From Pyrococcus furiosus DSM 3638 (GTDB taxonomy: Archaea > Methanobacteriota_B > Thermococci > Thermococcales > Thermococcaceae), in assembly GCF_000007305.1 (NCBI RefSeq), contig NC_003413.1, forward strand, positions 62,001-126,000: 64,000 nt of DNA, read 5' to 3'. Below, one piece after another: positions 41,332 to 49,437 of this stretch. Every line of letters starts with the position of its first letter. Within the stretch, counting starts at the first letter, position 1. The notes under the pieces are model-generated. The model searched no databases. It was not told the origin of the DNA and saw nothing but the letters and a program-made list of their open reading frames with translations. Made by a program: the position numbers and the translations under genes.

Positions 41332-42030
41332 ATGGAACCAGACTTGTTTTACATATTGGGGAACAAAGTAAGGCGGGATTTGTTATCTCACCTAACTTGT
41401 ATGGAATGCTACTTTAGCCTTTTAAGTAGCAAAGTTTCAGTGTCATCAACTGCTGTGGCAAAGCATCTTAAGATAATGGAAAGAGAAGGTGTTCTTCAGT
41501 CCTACGAAAAAGAAGAACGCTTTATTGGGCCTACAAAAAAGTACTATAAAATTTCAATAGCGAAATCTTATGTTTTCACATTAACTCCAGAAATGTTTTG
41601 GTATAAAGGACTAGATCTGGGAGATGCTGAGCTTAGAGATTTTGAAATTAGTCTTTCTGGCCTAGATACTGAACCTTCAACATTAAAAGAAATGATTACT
41701 GACTTTATCAAAGCAAATAAAGAGCTTGAAAAAGTTCTGGAAGCATTTAAGACTATTGAGAGTTATAGAAGTTCTCTCATGAGGAAAATAAAGGAGGCAT
41801 ACTTAAAGGAGATCGGGGACATGACGCAATTGGCAATACTTCATTATCTCCTTCTCAATGGAAGGGCAACTGTAGAAGAGTTAAGTGATAGATTAAACTT
41901 AAAGGAGCGTGAAGTTAGAGAGAAAATATCTGAGATGGCTCGCTTTGTTCCAGTAAAGATAATAAATGACAACACTGTTGTTCTTGATGAAGATCAAATA
42001 CTCAGAGGGGAGGGAAATGAAGAAGATTAA
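41332..42030 (+). CDS. surR: Sulfur-response redox regulator SurR
   Basis: A 232-residue ArsR-like winged-helix regulator that switches metabolism between hydrogen and sulfide production. ATG at 41332 gives MEPDLFYILGNKVRRD and places the redox switch CMEC at residues 23-26 as in the characterised protein. HTH residues lie in VSVSSTAVAKHLKIMEREG, the wing in KEERFIGPTKKYYKIS. The C-terminal half is helical and mediates dimerisation, ending with a second HTH-like stretch (ATVEELSDRLNLKEREVREKI). The stop overlaps the start of the ferredoxin gene by 14 bases; surR, the ferredoxin and the reductase thus form one transcript. AGGTGAT precedes it. Confidence 0.97.
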   Translation: MEPDLFYILGNKVRRDLLSHLTCMECYFSLLSSKVSVSSTAVAKHLKIMEREGVLQSYEKEERFIGPTKKYYKISIAKSYVFTLTPEMFWYKGLDLGDAELRDFEISLSGLDTEPSTLKEMITDFIKANKELEKVLEAFKTIESYRSSLMRKIKEAYLKEIGDMTQLAILHYLLLNGRATVEELSDRLNLKEREVREKISEMARFVPVKIINDNTVVLDEDQILRGEGNEED

Positions 42031-42208
42031 GGTTCTTGTAAACGAAGACAAGTGCTATCTATGTGGGGGATGTGCAGGAGTTTGTCCGGCATTGGCAATA
42101 AGGGTCTCATCATCATGGCAGTTCTTTGAAGATAAGTGCATTTCTTGTATGATATGCATAAAGGCTTGTCCTGTGGGAGCTCTCAGTTATGAGGAGGTGG
42201 CACAATGA
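42017..42208 (+). CDS. 2[4Fe-4S] ferredoxin-like protein
   Basis: A 63-residue protein with two cluster-binding motifs, [12 protein letters not shown] and [12 protein letters not shown], typical of bacterial-type 8Fe ferredoxins. ATG at 42017 follows GAGGGGAGGG and overlaps surR; the longer upstream frame is an artefact of reading through surR. The next gene starts at the ATGA overlap (42205-42208), so it is tightly coupled to the geranylgeranyl reductase. The pairing suggests it donates electrons for lipid saturation. It differs from the main P. furiosus ferredoxin (one cluster). Confidence 0.92.
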   Translation: MKKIKVLVNEDKCYLCGGCAGVCPALAIRVSSSWQFFEDKCISCMICIKACPVGALSYEEVAQ

Positions 42209-43386
42209 AGTACGATGTAGTGGTTGTTGGCTCAGGAGTTGCCGGTCCCATTGTGGCAAGAGACGTTGCAAAAGCTGGTTTTTCAGTTCTTCTTGTGGAT
42301 AAAAAACCTGCAATTGGAACTCCAAAACAGTGTGCAGAGGGAATAAATGTTAACGTTTTCAAGGAATTTGACATTCCATATGATAAAAGGTTCATAAACA
42401 GAGAGATTTATGGGGCGAGGATTTACTCTCCTAGTGGATATACGGCCGAGCTTAGGTATGACAAGGTAAGTGGAGTTATACTTGAGAGAAAAGTCTTTGA
42501 TAAAATGCTCGCCTATTATGCTGCAAAGGCTGGAGCTGATGTTTGGGCAAGGACCGAAGTTATCGATCTCCTAAGAAAGGAAGGTAAGATTATGGGGGTT
42601 AAGGCAAAACATGAAGGCGAGTTAGTCGAAATTGAGGCTAAGATAATAGTAGCGGCTGATGGAGTTGAAAGCACAGTTGCAAGGCTTGCGGGGATAAATA
42701 CCTATGCTCCTCCCCATGAATTTGATTCAGCGTATGAATACGAAATGATAATCGAAGGATACGACCCAGACTTAATTCATTTGTGGTTTGGAAATGAAAT
42801 TGCTCCTAGAGGATATGTTTGGGTATTTCCAAAAGATGAAGATAGGGCAAACGTCGGAATTGGAATAAACTCCGACAATGAGAAAACTGCCAAGTACTAT
42901 CTGGACAAGTGGCTTAAAGAAAACAACATTCCCACGAAGAAAATATTGGAGATAAACGTTGGCCTTGTTCCAGTGGGTGGCTTTGTAAGAGAGTTAGTTA
43001 AAGAAAACGTGGCTGTAGTTGGAGATGCCGCCAGGCAAGTAAATCCAGTCCATGGAGGAGGAATGTATGAAGCAATGAAAGCTGCTAACATTTTGGCAAA
43101 GTGGATAGTTAAGGCACTGGAGGAGGAGAATCTAGAACTACTGAAGAACTATACCAAAGAGTGGTGGGAAGTTGAAGGGCCCAAGATGGAGAGACTACTG
43201 AAGCTTAGAAGGGCAATGGAAAAACTAACAGATGAGGACATAGATGTTTTCGTTCAATTACTTGGAGGGACTGACTTAGAAAAACTAGCTGGTGGAAATT
43301 ATTTCGAGGTAGTAAAAGCTCTCATGAAGCATCCAAAAGTGTTAATGAGCAAAAGAAGGTTAGAAATACTCAAGGCTCTATTATGA
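42205..43386 (+). CDS. Geranylgeranyl reductase (FAD-dependent), archaeal lipid biosynthesis
   Basis: A 393-residue flavoprotein that saturates the geranylgeranyl chains of archaeal membrane lipids. N-terminal FAD motif [20 protein letters not shown] (a GxGxxG variant), then PKQCAEGIN; the second FAD motif is [19 protein letters not shown] with PFYWF-like [16 protein letters not shown] between. The start overlaps the ferredoxin stop by four bases (ATGA). Its location in a SurR-led transcript suggests redox control of lipid saturation. The end overlaps the convergent nadE by 17 bases. Confidence 0.92.
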   Translation: MKYDVVVVGSGVAGPIVARDVAKAGFSVLLVDKKPAIGTPKQCAEGINVNVFKEFDIPYDKRFINREIYGARIYSPSGYTAELRYDKVSGVILERKVFDKMLAYYAAKAGADVWARTEVIDLLRKEGKIMGVKAKHEGELVEIEAKIIVAADGVESTVARLAGINTYAPPHEFDSAYEYEMIIEGYDPDLIHLWFGNEIAPRGYVWVFPKDEDRANVGIGINSDNEKTAKYYLDKWLKENNIPTKKILEINVGLVPVGGFVRELVKENVAVVGDAARQVNPVHGGGMYEAMKAANILAKWIVKALEEENLELLKNYTKEWWEVEGPKMERLLKLRRAMEKLTDEDIDVFVQLLGGTDLEKLAGGNYFEVVKALMKHPKVLMSKRRLEILKALL

Positions 43387-44143
43387 GATCATCAACTTTC
43401 GGTCCAATGGGGAGTCTCCTCTTATGCTCGCTGTTTTTCACTAATTTTTCAACGTGTTCTACTATTTCTTCTGACACATTTAGTTCATTTGCAATCTCTT
43501 CTTTGCTCATTTTGAGATCTACAAGTCTCCATAGTAACTCATCTAGGAGCTTATATGAAATTCCTAGTTCATCTTCATCAGTCTGTCCTTCCCACAGTCC
43601 TGCACTTGGTTTTTTCTCCACTATGCTCTGTGGTACACCTATAATCCTTGCAACCTCCCACACTTCTGTTTTGTATATGTTTATTAGAGGAGCATAGTCA
43701 CTAGCTCCATCTCCCCACTTTGTGAAATATCCTGTGAGAAACTCGCTTCTGTTGCTAGTTCCAAGAACAAGTCTTCCTAGAGAGTTTGCGTAAGAGTAAA
43801 GAAGCACCATTCTTACCCTTGCCATTATATTTCCCAGGCTTTTCCTGTCGAGAGCTACATCCAGGGAGGACTGAATAGTGTCAACTATTGGTTTTATGTT
43901 AATTATTTTGTATCGTATTCCAAGATTTTCTGCCACCAATTTTGCATCTTCAACATCCTTGTTTTCATAGTAGGGCATTATTAGGCCAAGAATTTTGTCT
44001 TTTCCTAGAGCCTTTGTTGCTAGATACGCTACTGTTGCACTGTCAACTCCCCCACTGATTCCGATAACCACCCCTTGCTTGGCATTTTCTTTGATGAATT
44101 CTACTAACCTAGTTACTACCTTTTCAAAATTTAGTCTTCTCAT
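43370..44143 (-). CDS. nadE: NH3-dependent NAD+ synthetase
   Basis: A 257-residue enzyme that amidates nicotinic acid adenine dinucleotide to NAD+ using ATP and ammonia. The PP-loop [15 protein letters not shown] lies near residue 25, and [23 protein letters not shown] (region 125-150) holds the substrate contacts. It lacks a glutaminase domain, so it depends on free ammonia. Its ATG overlaps the TPR gene stop by four bases. Convergent with the geranylgeranyl reductase gene. Confidence 0.94.
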   Translation of the reverse strand: MRRLNFEKVVTRLVEFIKENAKQGVVIGISGGVDSATVAYLATKALGKDKILGLIMPYYENKDVEDAKLVAENLGIRYKIINIKPIVDTIQSSLDVALDRKSLGNIMARVRMVLLYSYANSLGRLVLGTSNRSEFLTGYFTKWGDGASDYAPLINIYKTEVWEVARIIGVPQSIVEKKPSAGLWEGQTDEDELGISYKLLDELLWRLVDLKMSKEEIANELNVSEEIVEHVEKLVKNSEHKRRLPIGPKVDDLIIEP

Positions 44144-45090
44144 AGCTCTGCCTCTCCCAAAAATTCGAGTATTGATAACAATCTCTCGTCTTTTATTCTA
44201 TCTAGAATTGCACTGACATCTTCTCTTCCAGCTTTTCCATCTTTATAAAGGGCTATTAGCCTTACTCCTTCAAAGAAATCTGAAAGCTCTGGGAATGCTA
44301 CCTTAAACATTGGCATGCTATTGTATATTTCCTCAAAAGAGTCGTCGATTATTGCTTGCCAGATTAAGTCTACTAGACCATCGAATGCTATTTCAAAGAA
44401 ATCCGAGTCTTTGGAGTTTATCATTGCATATAGACATTCATGAAATGCTGCTTCGTAATTTTCCTCATCTTCAAACATCTCTTCAAAGGCTAAGTGAATT
44501 TGCGCTATTAGCTCTTTATCTTCAACTTCTGCCAATAATTTTGCGAGTATTTCTTTTGCTTTTACTTTATCTCCTGATTCGTAGAGTAAGTAACCTTCGT
44601 AGACTCTGGCTTGTAGTTCTTTTCTTTTTGCATTTGCTGCCTTGAACTCCTCAATGGCTTTTCTTATAAACTCGATTGCCTTTTCGTATTCTTGTAGTTC
44701 CTCATAAATTGCGGCTATGCTGTAATATACTTCTCCGACTATTTCGGGCCTTTTTTCTTCTGCGAGTACTCCCTCATAAATTTCTAATGCTTTTTCTGGA
44801 TAACCGAGAAGGGAATACAGGTCGGCCACATGAAGTAGGCCTTTTGTCTCAAATTTTCTCGCAAATTCTTCAAATTCATGGAGTTTACTTATTCCAAAAA
44901 ACTCTGCATAATAGTATACTACGAGTTTATAGAGTTCTAAATCCCTTTTTTCTTTTGCCACTTCTTCGGCTACTTCCAAAACTTCTCTTAGTTCCTCATC
45001 TGTTAATCTATCAATCTCTTTGGTTAATAATTCCTTAGCTTTTTCAATATTGCCTGCTTTGAGTGCATTAATAATATCTTCACTTGTCAT
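44140..45090 (-). CDS. TPR-repeat protein
   Basis: A 316-residue all-helical protein with tetratricopeptide-like repeats: [54 protein letters not shown] and [26 protein letters not shown] among others. It is acidic, has no signal peptide and probably serves as a protein-protein interaction scaffold. Its partner is unknown. It is upstream of and overlaps nadE by four bases, so the two are co-expressed, but no functional link is evident. Divergent from moaE. Confidence 0.8.
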   Translation of the reverse strand: MTSEDIINALKAGNIEKAKELLTKEIDRLTDEELREVLEVAEEVAKEKRDLELYKLVVYYYAEFFGISKLHEFEEFARKFETKGLLHVADLYSLLGYPEKALEIYEGVLAEEKRPEIVGEVYYSIAAIYEELQEYEKAIEFIRKAIEEFKAANAKRKELQARVYEGYLLYESGDKVKAKEILAKLLAEVEDKELIAQIHLAFEEMFEDEENYEAAFHECLYAMINSKDSDFFEIAFDGLVDLIWQAIIDDSFEEIYNSMPMFKVAFPELSDFFEGVRLIALYKDGKAGREDVSAILDRIKDERLLSILEFLGEAEL

Positions 45091-45144
45091 GTAAACCCCT
45101 AAACTTATTAATTTTCCACTTTAATAGCTTAACTGGTGGATGAT

Positions 45145-45582
45145 ATGAAGAAAGTTCGACTAGTAAAAAAGCCTGAGGATTTTAATTTAGATGAGGCAGT
45201 ATCACTTGTTTCAAATCCCTCTGTGGGAGCGATAGTTACATTTTTAGGGAAAGTGAGAAACGAAAATGCTGGAAGGGAGGTTCTTAAGCTTATTTACGAA
45301 GCATACGAGGAAATGGCTGAAAAAGAAATGGGGAAAATTAGAAGGGAGGCTCTTGAAAAGTTTCCAATATTTGATGCAGTTATATGGCATAGGGCTGGAG
45401 AGTTGGATATCTCTGAGAATACAATTTTGGTTGTGGTTTCAGCGAAGCATAGGAAGGAGGCATTTGAAGCTTGTTCCTGGATTGTAGATGAAGTTAAGAA
45501 GAGGGTGCCCGTATGGAAAAGAGAAATTACCACTAAGGGAGAATTTTGGATAGAGGGAGACAAACATATTCCAGCTCAGTAG
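45145..45582 (+). CDS. moaE: Molybdopterin synthase catalytic subunit
   Basis: A 145-residue subunit that, with the sulfur carrier MoaD, inserts dithiolene sulfurs into precursor Z to make molybdopterin (tungstopterin in this organism). Motifs are GAIVTFLGKVRNENAGREV, LIYEAYEEMAEKEM, HRAGELDI and VPVWKREITTKGEFWIEG (with the catalytic Lys). ATG at 45145 follows GGTGGATGAT; GTG at 45136 would add three residues. A perfect palindrome starts seven bases after the stop. Confidence 0.92.
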   Translation: MKKVRLVKKPEDFNLDEAVSLVSNPSVGAIVTFLGKVRNENAGREVLKLIYEAYEEMAEKEMGKIRREALEKFPIFDAVIWHRAGELDISENTILVVVSAKHRKEAFEACSWIVDEVKKRVPVWKREITTKGEFWIEGDKHIPAQ

Positions 45583-45588
45583 AACATT

Positions 45589-45619
45589 TTTTGCATACTA
45601 TCTTTAGTGGTATGCAAAA
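45589..45619. repeat. Perfect inverted repeat between moaE and the SPASM-like gene
   Basis: TTTTGCATAC (45589-45598) and GTATGCAAAA (45610-45619) are exact inverse complements separated by 11 bases. There is no T-run after it, and it ends about 15 bases upstream of the TATA-like TTAATATA (45635-45642) of the next gene. The position suits a regulator site; it could also be an RNA hairpin ending moaE transcripts. Confidence 0.75.
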
Positions 45620-45675
45620 TCCGTATAGAAAAAGTTAATATATCTCTTTCTAACCTTAAATTTTTGGTGAGTCCT

Positions 45676-46590
45676 GTGGCAGAGAGTAAAGTTCTGACTT
45701 CGATGTCTATTATAGAGAGTAAAGGTATAACAACAATAGGAAAACCACCATGGGTACTTATCCCACATGCAGGACAATTGGAGAGAATTATCTTGGCCAT
45801 AGGAAAAGGAAAAGGCAAGTTTTCCGAGAGTAAGGGTATAACAAGAAGCATCGGATGTATTGGAAACAATGAATTTATTCTCTACAGGGAAAAGATAGGA
45901 ATTGAAAAATTCAAGGAAATACTCAAAGAGTTTTATAAGTTGACTCCTGAAGGGGAGGTATTTATAACGAACTATGATTCTATCGAAGAGGGAATTGAGC
46001 TAGCTGAATATTCAGCAAATCTCGGATTGACAACTTATCTAACTGTGATGAGTGAAGATTATCATAGTATTCCCCAGGAAAGAAAATTTAAGGTTATTCT
46101 TGAAGTTACATTGGAAGAGTTAAACCACCAAATTCCCGATGTGGATGTTCTTTTGTTAATTGTTCCCTATTCTCAGTACAATGAAATAAAGAACCTAGAT
46201 ATAAACTTCAGCGGAGAAATATGGGTTGATATAGTATACCCTCCATCTGCAAGGTATTTATCTAATGGAAATCTATTTGAAATCAGAAGAATCGTTAATC
46301 CAGCCTCAATAACTTATCATCCTTGTATGGCAGGACTAGTGGCGGTTAGCCCAGAAGGGTTTGTAACACCCTGTCCCCTGTTAAGAAAGTTCATAGTTGG
46401 TGACATTACTAAGGAATCCTTAAAGGCAATACTAAGAAAGCAGAGACTAAAGAAAACATGGTGGAAATTAACTAAGGACAAAATTCCACAGTGTAAGTCG
46501 TGTACCTTCCGATATATTTGTCATGACTGCAGAGCTTTAGAGTACTCTGCTACTGGGGAAATTTTTGGAACTGAGTATTGTTCTCTCTAA
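45676..46590 (+). CDS. SPASM-like cysteine-rich protein lacking a radical SAM motif
   Basis: A protein of 304 residues if GTG at 45676 is used; GGTGA lies five bases ahead of it, whereas the earlier frame-compatible start at 45607 lies within the palindrome. The C-terminal third looks like the SPASM domain of peptide-modifying radical SAM enzymes: YHPCMAGLVAVSPEGFVTPCPL, FIVGDI, CKSCTFRYICHDCRALEYSATG and GTEYCSL. The N-terminal part lacks the CxxxCxxC radical SAM motif; it has only one Cys (SIGCIG). The protein probably still binds Fe-S at the C-terminus. It lies 131 bases ahead of a KaiC-like gene. The function is unknown. Confidence 0.7.
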   Translation: MAESKVLTSMSIIESKGITTIGKPPWVLIPHAGQLERIILAIGKGKGKFSESKGITRSIGCIGNNEFILYREKIGIEKFKEILKEFYKLTPEGEVFITNYDSIEEGIELAEYSANLGLTTYLTVMSEDYHSIPQERKFKVILEVTLEELNHQIPDVDVLLLIVPYSQYNEIKNLDINFSGEIWVDIVYPPSARYLSNGNLFEIRRIVNPASITYHPCMAGLVAVSPEGFVTPCPLLRKFIVGDITKESLKAILRKQRLKKTWWKLTKDKIPQCKSCTFRYICHDCRALEYSATGEIFGTEYCSL

Positions 46591-46721
46591 ATTCTCCAAT
46601 TTTTTAGTGGGGCTTTGTAAATTTTGTAATTTTGACAGCCTAGGCACGAAAAGAAACAAAAGATTTATATTATTTTCTCCAAAGAAGTATTAGTTGAGCC
46701 AAAGTCATCGAGGTGAGGCTC

Positions 46722-47468
46722 ATGCCACTTCAACCAATTAGAAGAGTTAAAAGTGGAATTCCTGGATTTGATGAATTAATTGAGGGAGGTTTCCCTGAGG
46801 GTACTACAGTTCTGCTAACTGGCGGAACTGGAACAGGAAAAACTACATTTGCAGCTCAATTTATCTATAAAGGAGCTGAAGAATACGGAGAACCAGGAGT
46901 ATTTGTAACATTGGAAGAGAGAGCTAAGGATTTGAGAAGGGAGATGGCCGCCTTTGGTTGGGATTTTGAGAAGTATGAAAAGGAAGGTAAAATCGCAATA
47001 ATAGATGGAGTCAGCTCTATTGCTGGAATTCCAAGTGAAGAAAAATTCGTTTTAGAAGATAGATTTAATGTTGAAAACTTTCTAAGATACGTTTATAGGG
47101 TTGTCAAGGCTATTAATGCTAAGAGGTTGGTCATTGATTCTATACCATCAATAGCTATGAGACTTGAAGAAGAAAATAGAATAAGAGAAGTCTTGCTAAA
47201 GTTAAACACAATTTTACTTGAGATGGGAGTTACAACGATTTTAACTACTGAGGCGCCTGATCCTCAGCATGGGAGAATTAGCAGGTATGGAATAGAGGAG
47301 TTCATAGCTAGAGGAGTAGTGATATTAGATTTACAAGAAAGGAATATTGAGTTGAAGAGGTACATCTTGATAAGAAAAATGCGTGGTACCAGACACTCAA
47401 TGAAGAAGTATCCCTTTGAAATAGGACCAAATGGAATTGTCGTGTATCCAAGTGGGGAAATTTATTAG
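46722..47468 (+). CDS. KaiC-like RecA-superfamily ATPase
   Basis: A 248-residue single-domain KaiC-type ATPase. Walker A GGTGTGKTTFAAQF (about residue 33-46), the catalytic Glu pair TLEERAKDLRREM, and Walker B RLVIDSIPSI are all intact; RKMRGTRHSMKKYPFEIGPNGI is the typical C-terminal strand of the family. Such archaeal proteins form hexamers and act in signalling; the exact role is unknown. ATG at 46722 follows GAGGTGAGGCTC; an upstream GTG at 46713 is less likely. AAAGATTTATATTA at about 46657-46670 is a TATA candidate. The next gene is a paralogue that starts ten bases later. Confidence 0.88.
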   Translation: MPLQPIRRVKSGIPGFDELIEGGFPEGTTVLLTGGTGTGKTTFAAQFIYKGAEEYGEPGVFVTLEERAKDLRREMAAFGWDFEKYEKEGKIAIIDGVSSIAGIPSEEKFVLEDRFNVENFLRYVYRVVKAINAKRLVIDSIPSIAMRLEEENRIREVLLKLNTILLEMGVTTILTTEAPDPQHGRISRYGIEEFIARGVVILDLQERNIELKRYILIRKMRGTRHSMKKYPFEIGPNGIVVYPSGEIY

Positions 47469-47477
47469 GTGATATTA

Positions 47478-47963
47478 ATGGTCGTGAATGAAGTTGAGAA
47501 TGTTGAGAATATAGAGGTTAGGGTAGAAAGAATTCCTACAGGGATTATTGATGATCTAATAAGTGGAGGTATTCCAAGGGGTAGTGTAGTTCTTCTTATT
47601 GGGGATCCCAAAGCTGGAAAAAGCATTTTTATCTCTCAGTTTACTAGTACTCAAGTAAGAAATGGAAATTATGTTATAGGTGTACTAATTGACATCTCTA
47701 AATATGAGTTTGTAAGCAATGCTTTAGACTTTGGCTGGGAGTTTATGCCTTATCTTGATGATAAAATTGTCTTGCTTGATGCTTATACACAGAGGCTTAG
47801 AAAAGCTCCGAAGTTCTCCTTTGATGAATCCGTCATTACAGATATAAGTGATACTACAAGGTTGTTAGATGCTATTAAGGACACAACTTTAAGAATACTC
47901 TCTAACAACAAAAGCAGAAAATGTCGTTGGATTTATATCCTCTATGACACCAATATTCTTTGA
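47478..47963 (+). CDS. KaiC-like ATPase paralogue, N-terminal part, frameshifted
   Basis: A KaiC-like protein beginning MVVNEVENVENIEVRVER, with Walker A GDPKAGKSIFISQF but without the catalytic Glu pair: the equivalent stretch reads VLIDISKYEFVS, so it is probably a poor ATPase. The frame diverges after ILSNNKSRK and ends RWIYILYDTNIL; the family continuation is found in the next frame at 47944-48243. Deleting one A from the run of four at 47918-47921 gives ...NKSRNVVGFISSMTPIFFE. AGGTGATATTA precedes ATG 47478, overlapping the end of the upstream gene's stop region, so coupling to the intact paralogue is likely. Confidence 0.8.
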   Translation: MVVNEVENVENIEVRVERIPTGIIDDLISGGIPRGSVVLLIGDPKAGKSIFISQFTSTQVRNGNYVIGVLIDISKYEFVSNALDFGWEFMPYLDDKIVLLDAYTQRLRKAPKFSFDESVITDISDTTRLLDAIKDTTLRILSNNKSRKCRWIYILYDTNIL

Positions 47964-48243
47964 AACATCACGAAAAGAAATTTATAAGTTTTTAGAAGAG
48001 CTGAGAGAATTTGCACACAGAAACAAGCAAGTTTGGATTTTAGAAATGAATTCGGGCATAGAAGAGCCTCAAGTTGAAATGATGGTCAAGGCTATAGTAG
48101 ATGGAATTATTGAGCTTAAACTTATGGAAGAAGGAAAGACTCTGAAGAGGTATCTCCGTGTATATGGTATGAGGAGAACGGCTCACAAGCTTGATTGGGT
48201 GGAGTACAGTATAACTTCCTCAGGGATAAAATTAATTAAATAA
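47944..48243 (+). CDS. KaiC-like ATPase paralogue, C-terminal part (displaced frame)
   Basis: Continues MTPIFFETSRKEIYKFLEEL and ends with the conserved KaiC tail LRVYGMRRTAHKLDWVEYSI, matching RKMRGTRHSMKKYPFEI of the neighbour. Upstream of its ATG the same frame reads NVVGFISS, as expected for the full-length protein, so this is the second half of the gene at 47478, split by an apparent single-base insertion. No ribosome site is visible before this ATG, so independent translation is unlikely. Confidence 0.75.
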   Translation: MTPIFFETSRKEIYKFLEELREFAHRNKQVWILEMNSGIEEPQVEMMVKAIVDGIIELKLMEEGKTLKRYLRVYGMRRTAHKLDWVEYSITSSGIKLIK

Positions 48244-48282
48244 TGGAGTAAAATATTTAAGTTTAAAGTTCTAATTAATAGC

Positions 48283-49437
48283 ATGCGACAAGATGTTGTT
48301 TACTTACTAATGTTTTTTGTATTTTTGAGTTTGGCTATTTCTCTTTCTAATCCCCCTCCGAAAGATATTATTGAAGCTGAAGAAGGAGATTTAGTAGAGT
48401 TTGAGGGAATATGTGTGTATTCTTCTGATGACTTTAGCATAATAACTGACGGCAAGTTTTCTGTTCCCGTGCTCTCTGGGTTGGAAGTTGGTAAGGCATA
48501 TAAAATTGTTGGAGTCTATAGAGGGGAAGCTATTAAGCCGAGAATAATTGAAAAAACAGAAGGAGAAGAACTTAGTTTAGTTCGAGTTACGGGGGCTTAT
48601 TGGGTTGATTACTATCCTTATATCTTGACTCCTAAAAAGGTTAAGTTAAAATTTGAGCTCGAAAATGTTTCAATTGGAGAGATTGTAGAAGTTAAGGGGG
48701 TTTTCTTTGGAACTAAGCTAGTCCCAGTTGAATACAAATCTCTTGGTTTCTTATCTTACCCAAAAGACGGTTATCCCTTTGAATTCACTGGAGTTGTGCT
48801 ATATGGGGGTAATCCAGGAGGAATTCTATGGATGAACAAAAGTGTCAGGGCGTATCTTCCCGACAATCAGACTTTAACTCCTGGGCAAGTTGTTAAGATC
48901 GTTGGTATAACTAAAGTTTCTGGAGACTATATCTCAGTTTATGCTAGAAACTTTAGTGTTGTGGATTTCGCAAAGGAAACTACAAATATAGAGGGGGCAA
49001 AAGTTGGAGAAATAATTGTAGGAAGCTGTAGAGTTTCACGTGTCTTTCTCGAGTATTTAGAGCTTGAATGTCTTGACAAGAAAGTTTTTGGAGTGAAGGG
49101 AAGAGTTGGGGACTTAGTTCACTTCAAAGCTCTGAAGAGATTTGGAAGTTATCTCTGCCTTGAATGTAATTTGACAGCAAGAGAGGACATGGAAAATTCG
49201 ATATGCACTCCCCAAATAGGGAAGGTTGGAAAAGTTGCTGGGAAGGTCGTTAAGGTAAGCAAAAATAAGATATTAGTAGAGTTCAATAGATGTAAAGTTT
49301 CTGTGAAGCTTCCAGAGGGTGTTAAAGTTAGAGAAGGGGACTATATTACAGCCTATGGAGTCTTCTCTACCTATTATGACAAGCCCATGTTAATAGTGTA
49401 TGGAGAGGAGGATGTATGCGTGAATTACTGCAGTTAA
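48283..49437 (+). CDS. Exported or membrane-anchored beta-rich protein
   Basis: A 384-residue protein with an N-terminal hydrophobic segment (VYLLMFFVFLSLAISLS) that acts as signal or anchor. The rest is beta-rich with repeated units of the type VGEIVEVKGVFFG, PGQVVKIVGITKVSG, VGDLVHFKAL, VGKVAGKVVKVSKNKILVEF, each resembling an OB-fold strand pair, and a few Cys (CLECNLTA, CVNYC) that may form disulfides outside. It overlaps the following membrane protein by 22 bases, implying coupled production. I do not recognise a characterised family; extracytoplasmic binding of ligands or nucleic acid is only a guess. Confidence 0.65.
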   Translation: MRQDVVYLLMFFVFLSLAISLSNPPPKDIIEAEEGDLVEFEGICVYSSDDFSIITDGKFSVPVLSGLEVGKAYKIVGVYRGEAIKPRIIEKTEGEELSLVRVTGAYWVDYYPYILTPKKVKLKFELENVSIGEIVEVKGVFFGTKLVPVEYKSLGFLSYPKDGYPFEFTGVVLYGGNPGGILWMNKSVRAYLPDNQTLTPGQVVKIVGITKVSGDYISVYARNFSVVDFAKETTNIEGAKVGEIIVGSCRVSRVFLEYLELECLDKKVFGVKGRVGDLVHFKALKRFGSYLCLECNLTAREDMENSICTPQIGKVGKVAGKVVKVSKNKILVEFNRCKVSVKLPEGVKVREGDYITAYGVFSTYYDKPMLIVYGEEDVCVNYCS

